Shown in pieces: positions 34,090-43,122 of a stretch of DNA of 64,000 nt (positions are counted from its first letter, which is position 1; the number at the start of each line of letters is the position of its first letter). Source of the DNA: RZYY01 sp036794825 (GTDB lineage Bacteria > Bacteroidota > Bacteroidia > Bacteroidales > 4484-276); assembly GCA_036794825.1 (NCBI GenBank), contig DAIRGA010000001.1, positions 124,001 to 188,000 of the forward strand, in the 5' to 3' direction. The notes beneath the pieces were generated by a model. It was not told the DNA's origin. It saw nothing but the letters and a program-made list of their open reading frames with translations, and ran no database searches. Position numbers and translations under genes: made by a program.

Positions 34090-35940
34090 TCACCGGATGA
34101 TGATTTCATCGGCAAACAGCCATGCCGGCTGACCGGCTCCCGAATGCCACTCAGGACAAACTCCCTGGTTTCGGGCAATGATCTTTACCCGCCGCACTCC
34201 ACCCACTTTGCGCTTCACTGTTGCGTTTACCACGCCCTTGCTGCCCTCAGCTTTTGCCGATGCAAAGGTTACTTTCCCCAGCTCGCGGTAGTTTGACCCG
34301 TCTTCAGAAACCAGAACAAGCACCTGCGCAGGCAGGAAAATCCAGGATTTCTGGTCATCGAGGAACCTGGCCTCAACCCCCGTAATATCGGTCGGAGATT
34401 GAAATTCGATAATTGCCTCCATGCTGCTGCCTTTGAAGCCGAGCCATTTTCCTTCGCGGTAATCGGCAGAGCCCCGCAAACCGTCGGTGAGCGACTGAGC
34501 GCCGTTGGCGGAGTATTTTGGTTCAGGTTGGTTCTCCAGAATGACCCTTTGGTTTAGCGCTCTGTGTAACGTAAAAGTACCTTCAAACAAAGATCCTGCG
34601 CGGGTTTGACCACTGAAGGCGGCGATGCTCAGCGTAATGCTGTCCCTTGCCTGAAAAGGAACGTCCATTTGCGGTGATTCAAGTGTCGGATTGGCGCCGT
34701 TGGTGGTATAATGATAGGTTAGTTTGCCGGATTCATCGGTTAAATCAATTCTCCAGTTGTTTCCCGCTGAATGGGTAATCCGGGGAATATTCCACTGAAA
34801 TACAGTGAGTTGAATCTCCGTCTTCAATGGTGAACCAGGAGCGGTAAGCACGTTTTTCACCATGAATGCTACCGCCAGTTCGTTCTCACCCTGTTGCAGG
34901 TTCCTGATATTTTTTACCGGAATCCTCTCGGAGCTGTTGGCCTTGAGATGAATGGAACCGGGTAATGAGAACTCTTCGTTACTTATGCCCTCCAGGATCA
35001 GTGTAAGGTCGGAGTCATTTTTCAGCACAAAGAAAGCCTCGCTGCGGCTGTTGATCTCAACGTGTGGATTTTGAACGGAAAGAGACCCCCCGATCAATGG
35101 TTTGAGGTGTTTTTCATCCCCGATCAGCGTGTCGTTAAAAAGCGCCGCTGTCCGCCTGTTGAAAAAGGCATCCCTGACGCCATCCACTGATCGCTCTTTT
35201 GCAAAAACCAGGGTCATCGGTCTTCGCTCATTTTTTTGCTGTTGGTAAAGGAAATCAATCGGCTCGTGCACATCAGAATTGGCAAAAATGGTAAGTCCTT
35301 TATCCACAGCCCATTGATGAACTATTGGATAAAATTCTTTTTCATTAAAAACCTCAATCCCTTGCAGCCAGCCATTTTCCAGAAACTGGTCGTGCATTGG
35401 GAACCAGATGGTGGTGTCGGGTTGCTGCGCCTTCCAGCCGGGATGGTTCCACACAAAAAAGGCTCCTTGCCTGGCAGCCGCCCTGAAAGCCTCCTCAATA
35501 TCATCCTGGCGAAGTAAGTTGCAGTCGTTCAGGAAGTAAGCGTTGAAATGGCCGGGGGGCATCCGGCGGGTAATTTCTGCTGCTTTGATGAGGATGATGC
35601 CATACTCGTCGGCCACCGGCCTGGCGATTTCCCAGGGGCGGTTTGCATCATTGCTCACATCTTTTTGATTGGGATTGTATTCCAGATGGTCAGTGATGGC
35701 AATTACATCCAGACCATCGCGCCAGGCTTCCTTCACGCGATCGGTTGGCCACACCGTTCCGTCTGAAAAGGGTGTGTGCATATGAAAATCCCCCTTAAGC
35801 GTGATGTATCCTGGTATATCCGGCAGCCTGAAATTCTGGCGGGTTTGCGCAGTCGCCGAACCTGCAAATAACATGAAGCTAACCAAAAACAGGGTCAACC
35901 TTACAATCGTTAGCTGTGAAAGAATAGTTTTTGTTTTCAT
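34090..35940 (-). CDS. Exported PHP-domain hydrolase with chitobiase-like and discoidin-like C-terminal domains
   Basis: A 616-residue secreted protein; start ATG 35940 rather than a TTG two codons earlier. After the signal peptide comes a PHP metal-dependent phosphoesterase domain of the CehA/McbA kind (GDFHMHTPFSDGTVW with His 53/55, VIAITDHLEYN, FVWNHPGW, TIFANSDVHEP). A beta-sandwich linker follows, then a segment like the chitobiase/hexosaminidase C-terminal domain (LTYHYTTNGANPTLE). A C-terminal F5/8-type domain (KWLGFKGSSMEAIIEFQSPT to the end) resembles carbohydrate-binding modules. The set suggests extracellular hydrolysis of a phosphodiester or ester on glycans, but the substrate is unknown. 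Confidence 0.85.
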   Translation of the reverse strand: MKTKTILSQLTIVRLTLFLVSFMLFAGSATAQTRQNFRLPDIPGYITLKGDFHMHTPFSDGTVWPTDRVKEAWRDGLDVIAITDHLEYNPNQKDVSNDANRPWEIARPVADEYGIILIKAAEITRRMPPGHFNAYFLNDCNLLRQDDIEEAFRAAARQGAFFVWNHPGWKAQQPDTTIWFPMHDQFLENGWLQGIEVFNEKEFYPIVHQWAVDKGLTIFANSDVHEPIDFLYQQQKNERRPMTLVFAKERSVDGVRDAFFNRRTAALFNDTLIGDEKHLKPLIGGSLSVQNPHVEINSRSEAFFVLKNDSDLTLILEGISNEEFSLPGSIHLKANSSERIPVKNIRNLQQGENELAVAFMVKNVLTAPGSPLKTEIQLTVFQWNIPRITHSAGNNWRIDLTDESGKLTYHYTTNGANPTLESPQMDVPFQARDSITLSIAAFSGQTRAGSLFEGTFTLHRALNQRVILENQPEPKYSANGAQSLTDGLRGSADYREGKWLGFKGSSMEAIIEFQSPTDITGVEARFLDDQKSWIFLPAQVLVLVSEDGSNYRELGKVTFASAKAEGSKGVVNATVKRKVGGVRRVKIIARNQGVCPEWHSGAGQPAWLFADEIIIR

Positions 35941-35971
35941 TATCAATCAATTAGGTCTGCAAATTCAACAG

Positions 35972-35979
35972 CAAATTTA
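35972..35979 (-). promoter_or_regulatory. Promoter -7 element for the PHP hydrolase gene
   Basis: TAAATTTG on the minus strand, 31 bases before the ATG. Confidence 0.4.
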
Positions 35980-36117
35980 CATGAAACTTAACGCTTACAC
36001 ACAGGCAAATGAAATTTGGCTTACTGAAGAAACCGGGAAGCTGGTGAAGACGATGATTCGATTCAGTCAACCAACGTCTTAGGTTAATCCTGACTTTTTA
36101 AACAGATTCAGTTTTCA

Positions 36118-36144
36118 ATAAAAAACCCCGCACGGTGGCGGGGT
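36118..36144 (-). terminator. Intrinsic terminator of the fumarate reductase operon
   Basis: The stem CCCCGC / GCGGGG (36126-36131 and 36138-36143) is followed, on the minus strand, by six T. It lies 30 bases past the frdB stop. Confidence 0.85.
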
Positions 36145-36173
36145 AAAAAATGAAACAACTTCTTTTGAGTTCT

Positions 36174-36929
36174 TTATGCTATGATTTGGGCGCCGATTTT
36201 TGCGCCGAGGAATTCGCGGTTCATCCGGGCGATATGGGTCAGGTTGATGCCTTTGGGGCAGCGGGCTTCGCACGCGCCGGTATTGGTGCAGTTGCCGAAG
36301 CCCAGTTCGTCCATCTTGCTTACCATCTTTTGCACGCGTTCGTGTGCTTCAACGCGGCCTTGCGGGAGGAATGCGAACTGGGAGATTTTTGCCGAAACGA
36401 ACAGCATTGCTGATGAATTTTTGCAGGCTGCCACACAGGCGCCACATCCCACGCAGGTAGCTGCATCAAAAGCAGCATCGGATTTCGGTTTGGGTATCGG
36501 GATGGCGTTGGCGTCGGGTGCTGCTCCGGCGTTGGCTGCAATAAATCCACCTGCCTGCATGATTTTGTCGAAGGCCGTGCGGTCAACGATCAGATCTTTG
36601 ATTATCGGGAATGCACGGGAGCGCCAGGGTTCGATCACGATTTTGTCACCATCTTTGAACTTGTACATTCGCAATTCGCATGTAGTGGTGAGGCTGGCCG
36701 GTCCATGAGCATATCCATTGATGTAGAGCCCACAGGTACCACAAATCCCTTCGCGGCAGTCGTATTCGAAGGCTACCGGGCTATCTCCTTTTTCCACAAG
36801 GGTTTTATTGAAGAAATCAAGCATTTCGAGGAATGACATCTCTTCAGATACGCCATTTATGGTGTAGGTCACAAATTTTCCTTTGCTTTTGGCGTCTTTT
36901 TGCCGCCATATTTCGAGTGTGAGATTCAT
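36174..36929 (-). CDS. frdB: Succinate dehydrogenase/fumarate reductase iron-sulfur subunit
   Basis: A 251-residue electron-transfer subunit. The [2Fe-2S] ligands are in YDCREGICGTCGLYING; the [4Fe-4S] and [3Fe-4S] ligands are in CVGCGACVAACKNSS and CTNTGACEARCPKGI. It carries electrons between the flavoprotein and the quinone-binding membrane subunit. It is the last gene of the C-A-B operon, with a terminator just downstream. Which direction the enzyme runs (fumarate reduction or succinate oxidation) cannot be read from the sequence; Bacteroidales enzymes of this type act as fumarate reductases. Confidence 0.96.
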   Translation of the reverse strand: MNLTLEIWRQKDAKSKGKFVTYTINGVSEEMSFLEMLDFFNKTLVEKGDSPVAFEYDCREGICGTCGLYINGYAHGPASLTTTCELRMYKFKDGDKIVIEPWRSRAFPIIKDLIVDRTAFDKIMQAGGFIAANAGAAPDANAIPIPKPKSDAAFDAATCVGCGACVAACKNSSAMLFVSAKISQFAFLPQGRVEAHERVQKMVSKMDELGFGNCTNTGACEARCPKGINLTHIARMNREFLGAKIGAQIIA

Positions 36930-36954
36930 ATCATTAAAGGTGTTTAGTTCGTGA

Positions 36955-38874
36955 TTATTTGTAACTTCTTTCTTTCAGTTCCACGTTTTCGAATACGAGC
37001 GGTTCTTTGTGAAGGTTGTGAGGCTTGTCTTCGCCCATATATTCCCATGCGGCCACGTAACTGTACTCACTGTCAATGCGTTTGGCCTCGCCTTCGGGGG
37101 TCTGGCTCTCTTCACGGAAGTGAGCGCCGCAAGACTCTTTGCGGTCTAAAGCATCCTGGATCATCAGTTTGGCAATGCCAAAGAAATCGGCTACACGACC
37201 GGCTTTCTCAAGCTCCTGGTTTAACTCATTTTCCGTGTCAGCCACCTTCAGGTCTTTCCAGAATTCTTCTTCCAGCTCTTTTACCATTACCTGGGCTTTC
37301 AACAATCCCTCCTCGTTGCGCACCATGCCGCAATAATCCCACATGATTTTTCCCAGTCGTTTGTGGAAAGTAGTAGGTGTTTGTTTTCCATTAATTGCGA
37401 GTAGCTTTTTGATCTTCTCTTTTACCTCCTTTTCAGCTTTTTCGAACTCCGGATGGTCGGTGGAGAGGCGCGGGGTCTTGATTTCGCCGGAGAGGAATTC
37501 TCCGATGGTAACCGGAATGATAAAATAGCCTTCGCCTGAGCACTGCATCAGCGAGCCTGCGCCCAATCGGTTGGCGCCGTGGTCGGAAAAGTTGGATTCG
37601 CCGATTGCAAACAACCCGTTAACAGTAGTCATCAGGTTATAGTCAACCCAAAGACCGCCCATAGTGTAGTGCCCTGCGGGATAAATACGCATGGGAACTT
37701 CGTAGGGATTGTCGCCGGTGATTTTATGATACATCTCGAAAAGGTTGCCATATTTGTTTTCAATGGCCTTTTTCCCTTGTTTTTTGATAGCGTCTTTAAA
37801 GTCGAGGTAAACGGAAAGCCCGGTTTTTCCTACGCCATATCCTGCATCGCAACGCTCTTTGGCGGCCCTGGAAGCAACATCGCGAGGGACTAAATTTCCG
37901 AACGCCGGATAGCGACGTTCGAGGTAATAATCGCGGTCTTCTTCCGGGATGTCGTTGGCAGCGCGTTTTTCGCCCTTAATTTTTGGAACCCAGATGCGTC
38001 CGTCGTTTCTCAGTGATTCCGACATCAACGTGAGTTTGGCCTGGTAGTCGTTTAGCTGCGGGAGGCTCGTTGGGTGAATCTGAATAAAGCTCGGATTGGC
38101 AAACAGGGCGCCTTTTTTATGAGCCGACCAAGCTGCCGACACATTTGAGCCCAGCGCAAGGGTTGAGAGGTAGTAAATTGTTCCATAACCTCCGGTAGCC
38201 AGTACCACACAATGACCGGCATGGCGTTCAATTTCGCCGGTCACAAGGTTGCGGGTGATGATGCCGCGTGCCTTGCCGTCAATGATTACCACGTCGAGCA
38301 TGTCGCGGCGCGGATACATGGTTACTTTTCCCTTTGCCACCTGGCGTATCAGCCCTGAATAGGCTCCCAGCAGGCATTGCTGACCAGTGGCGCCTTTGGC
38401 ATAAAAAGTACGCGAAACCTGAACACCTCCGAACGAACGGTTGTCGAGATATCCGCTGTATTCGCGGGCAAACGGAACTCCTGCTGCAACCAATTGGTCA
38501 ATGGTTTGGTTGCTCACTTCGGCAGCGCGGTAAACATTGGCCTCCCGGGCACGGAAGTCACCCCCTTTTATCACGTCGTAAAAAAGCCGGTAAACGCTGT
38601 CGCCATCGTTTTTGTAATTCTTGGCTGCATTTATTCCTCCCTGAGCGGCCACTGAATGGGCTCTGCGCGGAGAATCCTGAAAACAGAACGCCTTAACATT
38701 ATAGCCGAGCTCGCCGAGTGATGAAGCGGCTGCAGCGCCGGCCAGCCCTGTGCCTACTAGTATGATATCGAGCTTTGCCTTATTGGCCGGATTAACCAGT
38801 TTTATATTCCTTTTATGAATGCTCCATTTTTCTGCTAACGGACCTTCAGGAATCTTTGCGTCTAATTTTATCAT
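36955..38874 (-). CDS. frdA: Succinate dehydrogenase/fumarate reductase flavoprotein subunit
   Basis: A 639-residue catalytic subunit. FAD-binding GTGLAGAAAASSLGELGYNV is followed by SVAAQGGINAAKNY, with the His for covalent FAD in RRAHSVAAQGG. The active-site strands FIQIHPTSLPQ and GATGQQCLLGAYS and the capping domain are present. The C terminus includes DRKESCGAHFREESQTPEGE. The gene is encoded 25 bases upstream of frdB. Length is typical of the longer group of three-subunit enzymes. Confidence 0.97.
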   Translation of the reverse strand: MIKLDAKIPEGPLAEKWSIHKRNIKLVNPANKAKLDIILVGTGLAGAAAASSLGELGYNVKAFCFQDSPRRAHSVAAQGGINAAKNYKNDGDSVYRLFYDVIKGGDFRAREANVYRAAEVSNQTIDQLVAAGVPFAREYSGYLDNRSFGGVQVSRTFYAKGATGQQCLLGAYSGLIRQVAKGKVTMYPRRDMLDVVIIDGKARGIITRNLVTGEIERHAGHCVVLATGGYGTIYYLSTLALGSNVSAAWSAHKKGALFANPSFIQIHPTSLPQLNDYQAKLTLMSESLRNDGRIWVPKIKGEKRAANDIPEEDRDYYLERRYPAFGNLVPRDVASRAAKERCDAGYGVGKTGLSVYLDFKDAIKKQGKKAIENKYGNLFEMYHKITGDNPYEVPMRIYPAGHYTMGGLWVDYNLMTTVNGLFAIGESNFSDHGANRLGAGSLMQCSGEGYFIIPVTIGEFLSGEIKTPRLSTDHPEFEKAEKEVKEKIKKLLAINGKQTPTTFHKRLGKIMWDYCGMVRNEEGLLKAQVMVKELEEEFWKDLKVADTENELNQELEKAGRVADFFGIAKLMIQDALDRKESCGAHFREESQTPEGEAKRIDSEYSYVAAWEYMGEDKPHNLHKEPLVFENVELKERSYK

Positions 38875-38893
38875 AGTATTTATTGGATTTTCA

Positions 38894-39580
38894 TTAATAA
38901 CTTGAAGATAAATAAATTACCAGCGGGATAATTGCAAACCCAACCGGGATAATAACCGAAACAATCAGGCTCAATTTTTTGATTGAAGGCGTGTACTTGC
39001 TGTGATTCCAGCCCATGGACTGGAATGCTGACTGAAATGCGTGATGCAGGTGAAATCCCAGGAACACGAAAGCAACCAGGTAAGCGATTACAAAACCTGG
39101 CATTTTGAATTTCTCGATGATGAGCAACCCCAGGTCGTGATATTCCTTCCCGTCATAGGGCACCGTCGGGACAACATCCGTAAATTTGGCCTTGAAGTAA
39201 AAATCAATCATGTGAATGACCAGGAAGATAAAAATCAACACCCCGGTGTGGATCATGAATTTGGAAAAATAGGATAGCTGCGTGGTAGTGGTTACCTTAT
39301 AGCCTTGTGGCCGCGCTTTCCAGTTCTGAAGCTGAAGCACCAGCCCATAAATGATATGGATGATGAATCCGCCAAAGAGCAAAACTTCAAACACTTTGAT
39401 TGCCGGATTGGTTCCCATAAAATGGGCTGCTTTGTTAAAGATCTCACGACCGGTTTCAGGTATCAGTATCGTTAGATTGATACCAAGATGCACCAGCAAA
39501 AATGAAATCAAAAACAAGCCCGCCAAAGCCATAATGACTTTCTTGGTAATGGAGGAGAGCTGTAAATTTGAATTGCCCAT
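38894..39580 (-). CDS. frdC: Succinate dehydrogenase/fumarate reductase cytochrome b subunit
   Basis: A 228-residue membrane anchor with five hydrophobic helices and the histidines expected for haem b ligands (LLVHLGIN, FGGFIIHIIYGL, MIHTGVLIFIFLVIHMID, FHLHHAFQSAF). It binds quinone and anchors FrdAB to the inner membrane. The frame extends to an ATG at 39637, but a TAAATTTG promoter element lies only a few bases upstream of that codon, so the ATG at 39580 (MGNSNLQLSS) is preferred; the resulting length fits the family. Confidence 0.93.
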   Translation of the reverse strand: MGNSNLQLSSITKKVIMALAGLFLISFLLVHLGINLTILIPETGREIFNKAAHFMGTNPAIKVFEVLLFGGFIIHIIYGLVLQLQNWKARPQGYKVTTTTQLSYFSKFMIHTGVLIFIFLVIHMIDFYFKAKFTDVVPTVPYDGKEYHDLGLLIIEKFKMPGFVIAYLVAFVFLGFHLHHAFQSAFQSMGWNHSKYTPSIKKLSLIVSVIIPVGFAIIPLVIYLSSSY

Positions 39581-39648
39581 AAGATTAAATTTTTCGGTTT
39601 GTTGAACTACTTTATTGAAAAAGACCTTTTTTTGCATCTGTAATCTGG

Positions 39649-39656
39649 CAAATTTA
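39649..39656 (-). promoter_or_regulatory. Promoter -7 element for the frdCAB operon
   Basis: TAAATTTG on the minus strand. It predicts a start near 39642 and a leader of about 60 bases to the chosen ATG. Confidence 0.45.
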
Positions 39657-39736
39657 AACCTAAAAACCTTTGTCTTTTAATAATCTATGTTTTTTCTGAG
39701 TAATTTATACTTCGTTTAAATTAAGAAAGAGGTCCC

Positions 39737-41035
39737 ATGAGATACACACCCATTGACAATTCATTGTTTTCGGGCAATCGAGGGCGGTTTGGCAAATTGA
39801 TGAAGCCGAATTCAGTGGCCGTTTTCAATTCCAATGACGAGTACCCCCGCTCCGGCGATCAGACCTTCCCCTACCGTCAGCAGTCGGATTTTTTTTACCT
39901 GACGGGAATAAACCAGGAGAAATCAGTTTTACTGCTGGCGCCGGATCACCCCGACCCGAAATTGCGCGAAATCCTTTTTCTTGTTGAAACCGATGAGCAA
40001 ACAGCAGTGCGCGATGGTGATAAACTGACAAGAGAAAAGGCCACGGCGATTTCGGGAATCCAACATGTTAAATGGCTGCCCGCGCTGGAACTCGTTCTTC
40101 GCGATCTGGTTATCTGGAGCGATTATGTGTACCTGAATATTTATGAATACCCCAAATTTTCGACAGAAGTTGACTCGCGTGATCATCGCTTTGCGCGGCA
40201 GATTCGATCAAAGTTCCCTGCGCATCAGTATCTACGCTCGGCGCCCCTGATGACAAAGCTCAGAATGATAAAATCTGGTATAGAGGTTGAATTGATCCGA
40301 AAAGCGCTGGATATCACCAATAAAGCATTTCACCGCATGTTACAGTTTGTCCGTCCGGGTGTTTACGAGTTTGAAATCGAAGCTGAAATGGAACACGAAT
40401 TTCGGATTAACCGCTCCAGCGGCAGCGCTTTCCCACCGATCATAGCCTCGGGCCGTAATGCCTGCGTGCTGCATTATACTGAGAATAATGACCCCTGCGA
40501 AAAAGAGAGCCTGGTTTTGTTCGATTTTGGCGCTGAGTATGCCAATTATGCTGCAGATATTTCGCGTACAATACCGGTCAGCGGCCGTTTTACACCCCGC
40601 CAGCGACAACTTTATGAATTGGTGCTCAGGGTACAAACACTCGCCATTCAGCAAATGACCGTTGGCAACACAATGGAAAAATACAATACCTTTGTGAACA
40701 ACGAAATGGAAAAAGAGATGATCCGGATTGGGCTGCTCAATATTGATGACGTCAAAAAACAGGACACCGACAACCCTTTGTTCAAAAAGTATTTCATGCA
40801 CGGAACCGCTCATCATCTCGGCCTCGATGTTCACGATGTCATCAGCCGGTTCGAACCATTCCAACCTGGCATGGTATTTACATGCGAACCGGGAATTTAT
40901 ATCCGGGAAGAAGCCGTTGGAATCAGGCTGGAAAACAATATTCTCATCACTGAGAATGGCCCGGTTGATCTTTCCGCCGGCATTCCTGTAAGTCCCGATG
41001 AGATCGAATCATTGATGTTAAACCGCACTTTTTAA
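39737..41035 (+). CDS. pepP: Xaa-Pro aminopeptidase (M24B)
   Basis: A 432-residue metallopeptidase that releases N-terminal residues next to proline. An N-terminal creatinase-like domain has SDFFYLTGINQEKSVLLL. The pita-bread catalytic domain carries the five metal ligands: Asp in LFDFGAEYANYAADISRT (two Asp), His in HGTAHHLGLDVHD, Glu in FTCEPGIYI and Glu in GIRLENNILIT. Length is normal, with no signal peptide, so it is cytoplasmic. It is followed by the alpha/beta hydrolase gene after ten bases. Confidence 0.94.
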   Translation: MRYTPIDNSLFSGNRGRFGKLMKPNSVAVFNSNDEYPRSGDQTFPYRQQSDFFYLTGINQEKSVLLLAPDHPDPKLREILFLVETDEQTAVRDGDKLTREKATAISGIQHVKWLPALELVLRDLVIWSDYVYLNIYEYPKFSTEVDSRDHRFARQIRSKFPAHQYLRSAPLMTKLRMIKSGIEVELIRKALDITNKAFHRMLQFVRPGVYEFEIEAEMEHEFRINRSSGSAFPPIIASGRNACVLHYTENNDPCEKESLVLFDFGAEYANYAADISRTIPVSGRFTPRQRQLYELVLRVQTLAIQQMTVGNTMEKYNTFVNNEMEKEMIRIGLLNIDDVKKQDTDNPLFKKYFMHGTAHHLGLDVHDVISRFEPFQPGMVFTCEPGIYIREEAVGIRLENNILITENGPVDLSAGIPVSPDEIESLMLNRTF

Positions 41036-41045
41036 ATCTTCGGAA

Positions 41046-41846
41046 ATGGAAAAAATTGAATTCAGAGAGAAAGCCATTTATTACAAGGCAGAGGGAAATG
41101 GCCAGGCGTTGGTTCTGCTACATGGTTTTTTGGAGTCATCAGCTATCTGGGATCATTTTGCATCGGTTTTATCAAAGTCTTACAAGGTCGTTCGCATTGA
41201 TCTGCCAGGGCATGGCAGAACTCCGGTGATTGATAAAACGCACACCATGGAGCTGATGGCGGAATCGGTCAAAAGAGTGCTCGACCATCTGCAAATCAGT
41301 AAATGCCTTATGGTTGGTCATTCCATGGGTGGTTATGTCACTCTTGAATTTGCCCGCAATTATACTGAAATGCTGAAAGGAATGGTTCTCTTTCATTCGC
41401 ATGCTGCCTCTGATACCGAAGAACTTAAAGAAAACCGCCGCCGCCTTATCGAAATCGTCAAACTCAACAAGAAGGGATTTGTCAAGCAATTTATCCCTGA
41501 TTTGTTTGCAGAAATCAATCTGGTAAAATTGCAGAATGAGATCGAACAACTTGGGATTCTTGCCGACAAGACCAGCGCGTTGGGAATTATCGCCGCTTTG
41601 CAGGGGATGAAAGAGCGTTCGGGTAAACTGGATCTGCTGCTTAACACCGAAATCCCGGTATTATTTATTGCGGGTAAAGAAGATCTGCGGATTCCGGTTC
41701 AGAATATTCTGGCTCAGGCAATACTTCCCAGGCACTCAGAGGTGCTGGTGCTGGCCGATGTGGGGCACATGGGTTTTATTGAAGCGCGGGATGAAACCCT
41801 TCGCATGATCTCCTGTTTTTGTCACCGAATACTACTGGAGGATTAA
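41046..41846 (+). CDS. Alpha/beta hydrolase
   Basis: A 266-residue alpha/beta-hydrolase fold protein. The oxyanion strand is VLLHGFLESSAIWD, the nucleophile elbow GHSMGGYV has Ser 93, the acid is probably Asp in AGKEDLRIPV and the His is in LADVGHMGFIE. It resembles the BioH/MhpC-like esterases, but the substrate cannot be told. It is cotranscribed with pepP (ten-base gap) and ends at a bidirectional terminator. Confidence 0.85.
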   Translation: MEKIEFREKAIYYKAEGNGQALVLLHGFLESSAIWDHFASVLSKSYKVVRIDLPGHGRTPVIDKTHTMELMAESVKRVLDHLQISKCLMVGHSMGGYVTLEFARNYTEMLKGMVLFHSHAASDTEELKENRRRLIEIVKLNKKGFVKQFIPDLFAEINLVKLQNEIEQLGILADKTSALGIIAALQGMKERSGKLDLLLNTEIPVLFIAGKEDLRIPVQNILAQAILPRHSEVLVLADVGHMGFIEARDETLRMISCFCHRILLED

Positions 41847-41847
41847 C

Positions 41848-41878
41848 AAAAAAGCCCCCGTTTTGCGGAGGCTTTTTT
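41848..41878. terminator. Bidirectional terminator between convergent operons
   Basis: AAAAAAGCC-CCCG-TTTTG-CGG-A-GGCTTTTTT: a GC stem flanked by A and T runs, so it can end the pepP unit on the plus strand and the ompH unit on the minus strand. Confidence 0.88.
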
Positions 41879-41882
41879 GCTA

Positions 41883-42392
41883 CTATAAACCCAATTTTTT
41901 CTTTACCAGCGACATTATATCATCACTGGGCGAAGCGTAAAGCAAAAGCCCTTCTGTACTGTTGAAAATATAGGTATATCCGTTTTCTTTGGCAACCGCT
42001 TCTACTGCCTTGCGTGCTTTTTCGATTAAGGGAGCTGTCAGTTCGTCCTCTTTCGTTCTCAAATCCGACTGAGCCTGTGCATTGAAATCTTCAAGTCTGG
42101 TTTGCATATCCTGAATCTCTCTTTCTTTGGTCTGGCGTATGATGCTCGACCATGTGGCCTGATTTGCCTGGTAGTCGGTATATTTACTTTCCAGTTCTGC
42201 CTGCATGGTTACCAGCTGGTTCTGGAGTCCTTTGGCATAGGCTTCATACACCTTTTTGATCGAATCTTGTCCAGGCATCATTCCATATACCTGGGCAAAG
42301 TTTACGTGTCCAAATTTCTGCGCATGGGCATGATTTCCGAATGCAAGCGCTACTAATGCTACTAACGCAATTAATTTTACTGTTTTGCTCAT
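41883..42392 (-). CDS. OmpH/Skp-family periplasmic chaperone (second copy)
   Basis: A 169-residue exported chaperone with signal peptide (LIALVALVALAFGNHAHAQ). The family opening KFGHVNFAQVYGMMPGQDSI is followed by a long charged helical pair (about 45-120) and a closing VEAVAKENGYTYIFNSTEGL. Skp-like proteins hold unfolded outer-membrane proteins for BamA. It is the last gene of the nadK-to-ompH group, 99 bases after the first copy. Confidence 0.9.
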   Translation of the reverse strand: MSKTVKLIALVALVALAFGNHAHAQKFGHVNFAQVYGMMPGQDSIKKVYEAYAKGLQNQLVTMQAELESKYTDYQANQATWSSIIRQTKEREIQDMQTRLEDFNAQAQSDLRTKEDELTAPLIEKARKAVEAVAKENGYTYIFNSTEGLLLYASPSDDIMSLVKKKLGL

Positions 42393-42491
42393 TGTTGCTG
42401 TTTTGTTATTTCAATTTAAAATTTTTCCGGTGCAAAAATAGACTATTTGATTGAATTTCTGATTATTTCTATTCAACTGAAATACACGGCC

Positions 42492-43043
42492 TTATTGCTT
42501 TTTTACTCCCATAATGCTGCCGATCTGATCGAGTACTTCGTCGCTGATGTTGTAGCGTGCATTGACATACATCACCGTTGGGCCGCTGGCTTTGTCGAAA
42601 ATGAAAGCATAATTTTGTTTTGTGGCAATCTCTTCAATGGCGTTGTAAATTTTTTCCTGGATGGGTTTTATCAATTCCTGCCGCTTCTTAAAAAGGTCGC
42701 CATCCTGCCCGAATCGTTTGCGCTGAAGCTCTTTTGCTTCACGCTCGGCTTTGATAATCTCTTCTTCGCGCTTCTTTTTTAGGTCGTCGGGCAGCAAGAC
42801 GGCATCTGCCTGGTAAGCTTTATACATTTGATCTACTTTGGCAAACATTTGTTCAATCTCGGCCTGCCATGTTTTTGATAGTTCATCAATCTCATTTTGA
42901 GCGTTCTGGTATTCAGGGATGCTCTTGAGAATATAATCGCTGTCAACATAGCCAAACTTTTGGGCAACGGCGCTGCCGGCCAGTGTAAAAGAAAGCAACA
43001 GCGTGATTATCAGAATTCTGAACGAGTCATTTATGCTTTTCAT
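42492..43043 (-). CDS. OmpH/Skp-family periplasmic chaperone (first copy)
   Basis: A 183-residue exported chaperone with signal peptide (LIITLLLSFTLAGSAVAQ). KFGYVDSDYILKSIPEYQNA, a charged coiled coil with LKKKREEEIIKAEREAKELQ, and the end TKQNYAFIFDKASGP are typical. It lies just after bamA, consistent with acting on BamA clients. It differs from the second copy in the length of the coiled coil. Confidence 0.92.
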   Translation of the reverse strand: MKSINDSFRILIITLLLSFTLAGSAVAQKFGYVDSDYILKSIPEYQNAQNEIDELSKTWQAEIEQMFAKVDQMYKAYQADAVLLPDDLKKKREEEIIKAEREAKELQRKRFGQDGDLFKKRQELIKPIQEKIYNAIEEIATKQNYAFIFDKASGPTVMYVNARYNISDEVLDQIGSIMGVKKQ

Positions 43044-43122
43044 GGTTTTCCCTCCTTGAATTTTTTTAACGGGATGAATTTTATCAAATAATATTCCAAA
43101 AAGTAATTTCAGTTAAAGTAGT

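Noticed and set aside
36181..36708. 175-residue plus-strand frame across frdB
   Set aside because: Antisense to a clear iron-sulfur subunit gene; the strong codon pattern belongs to the minus strand.
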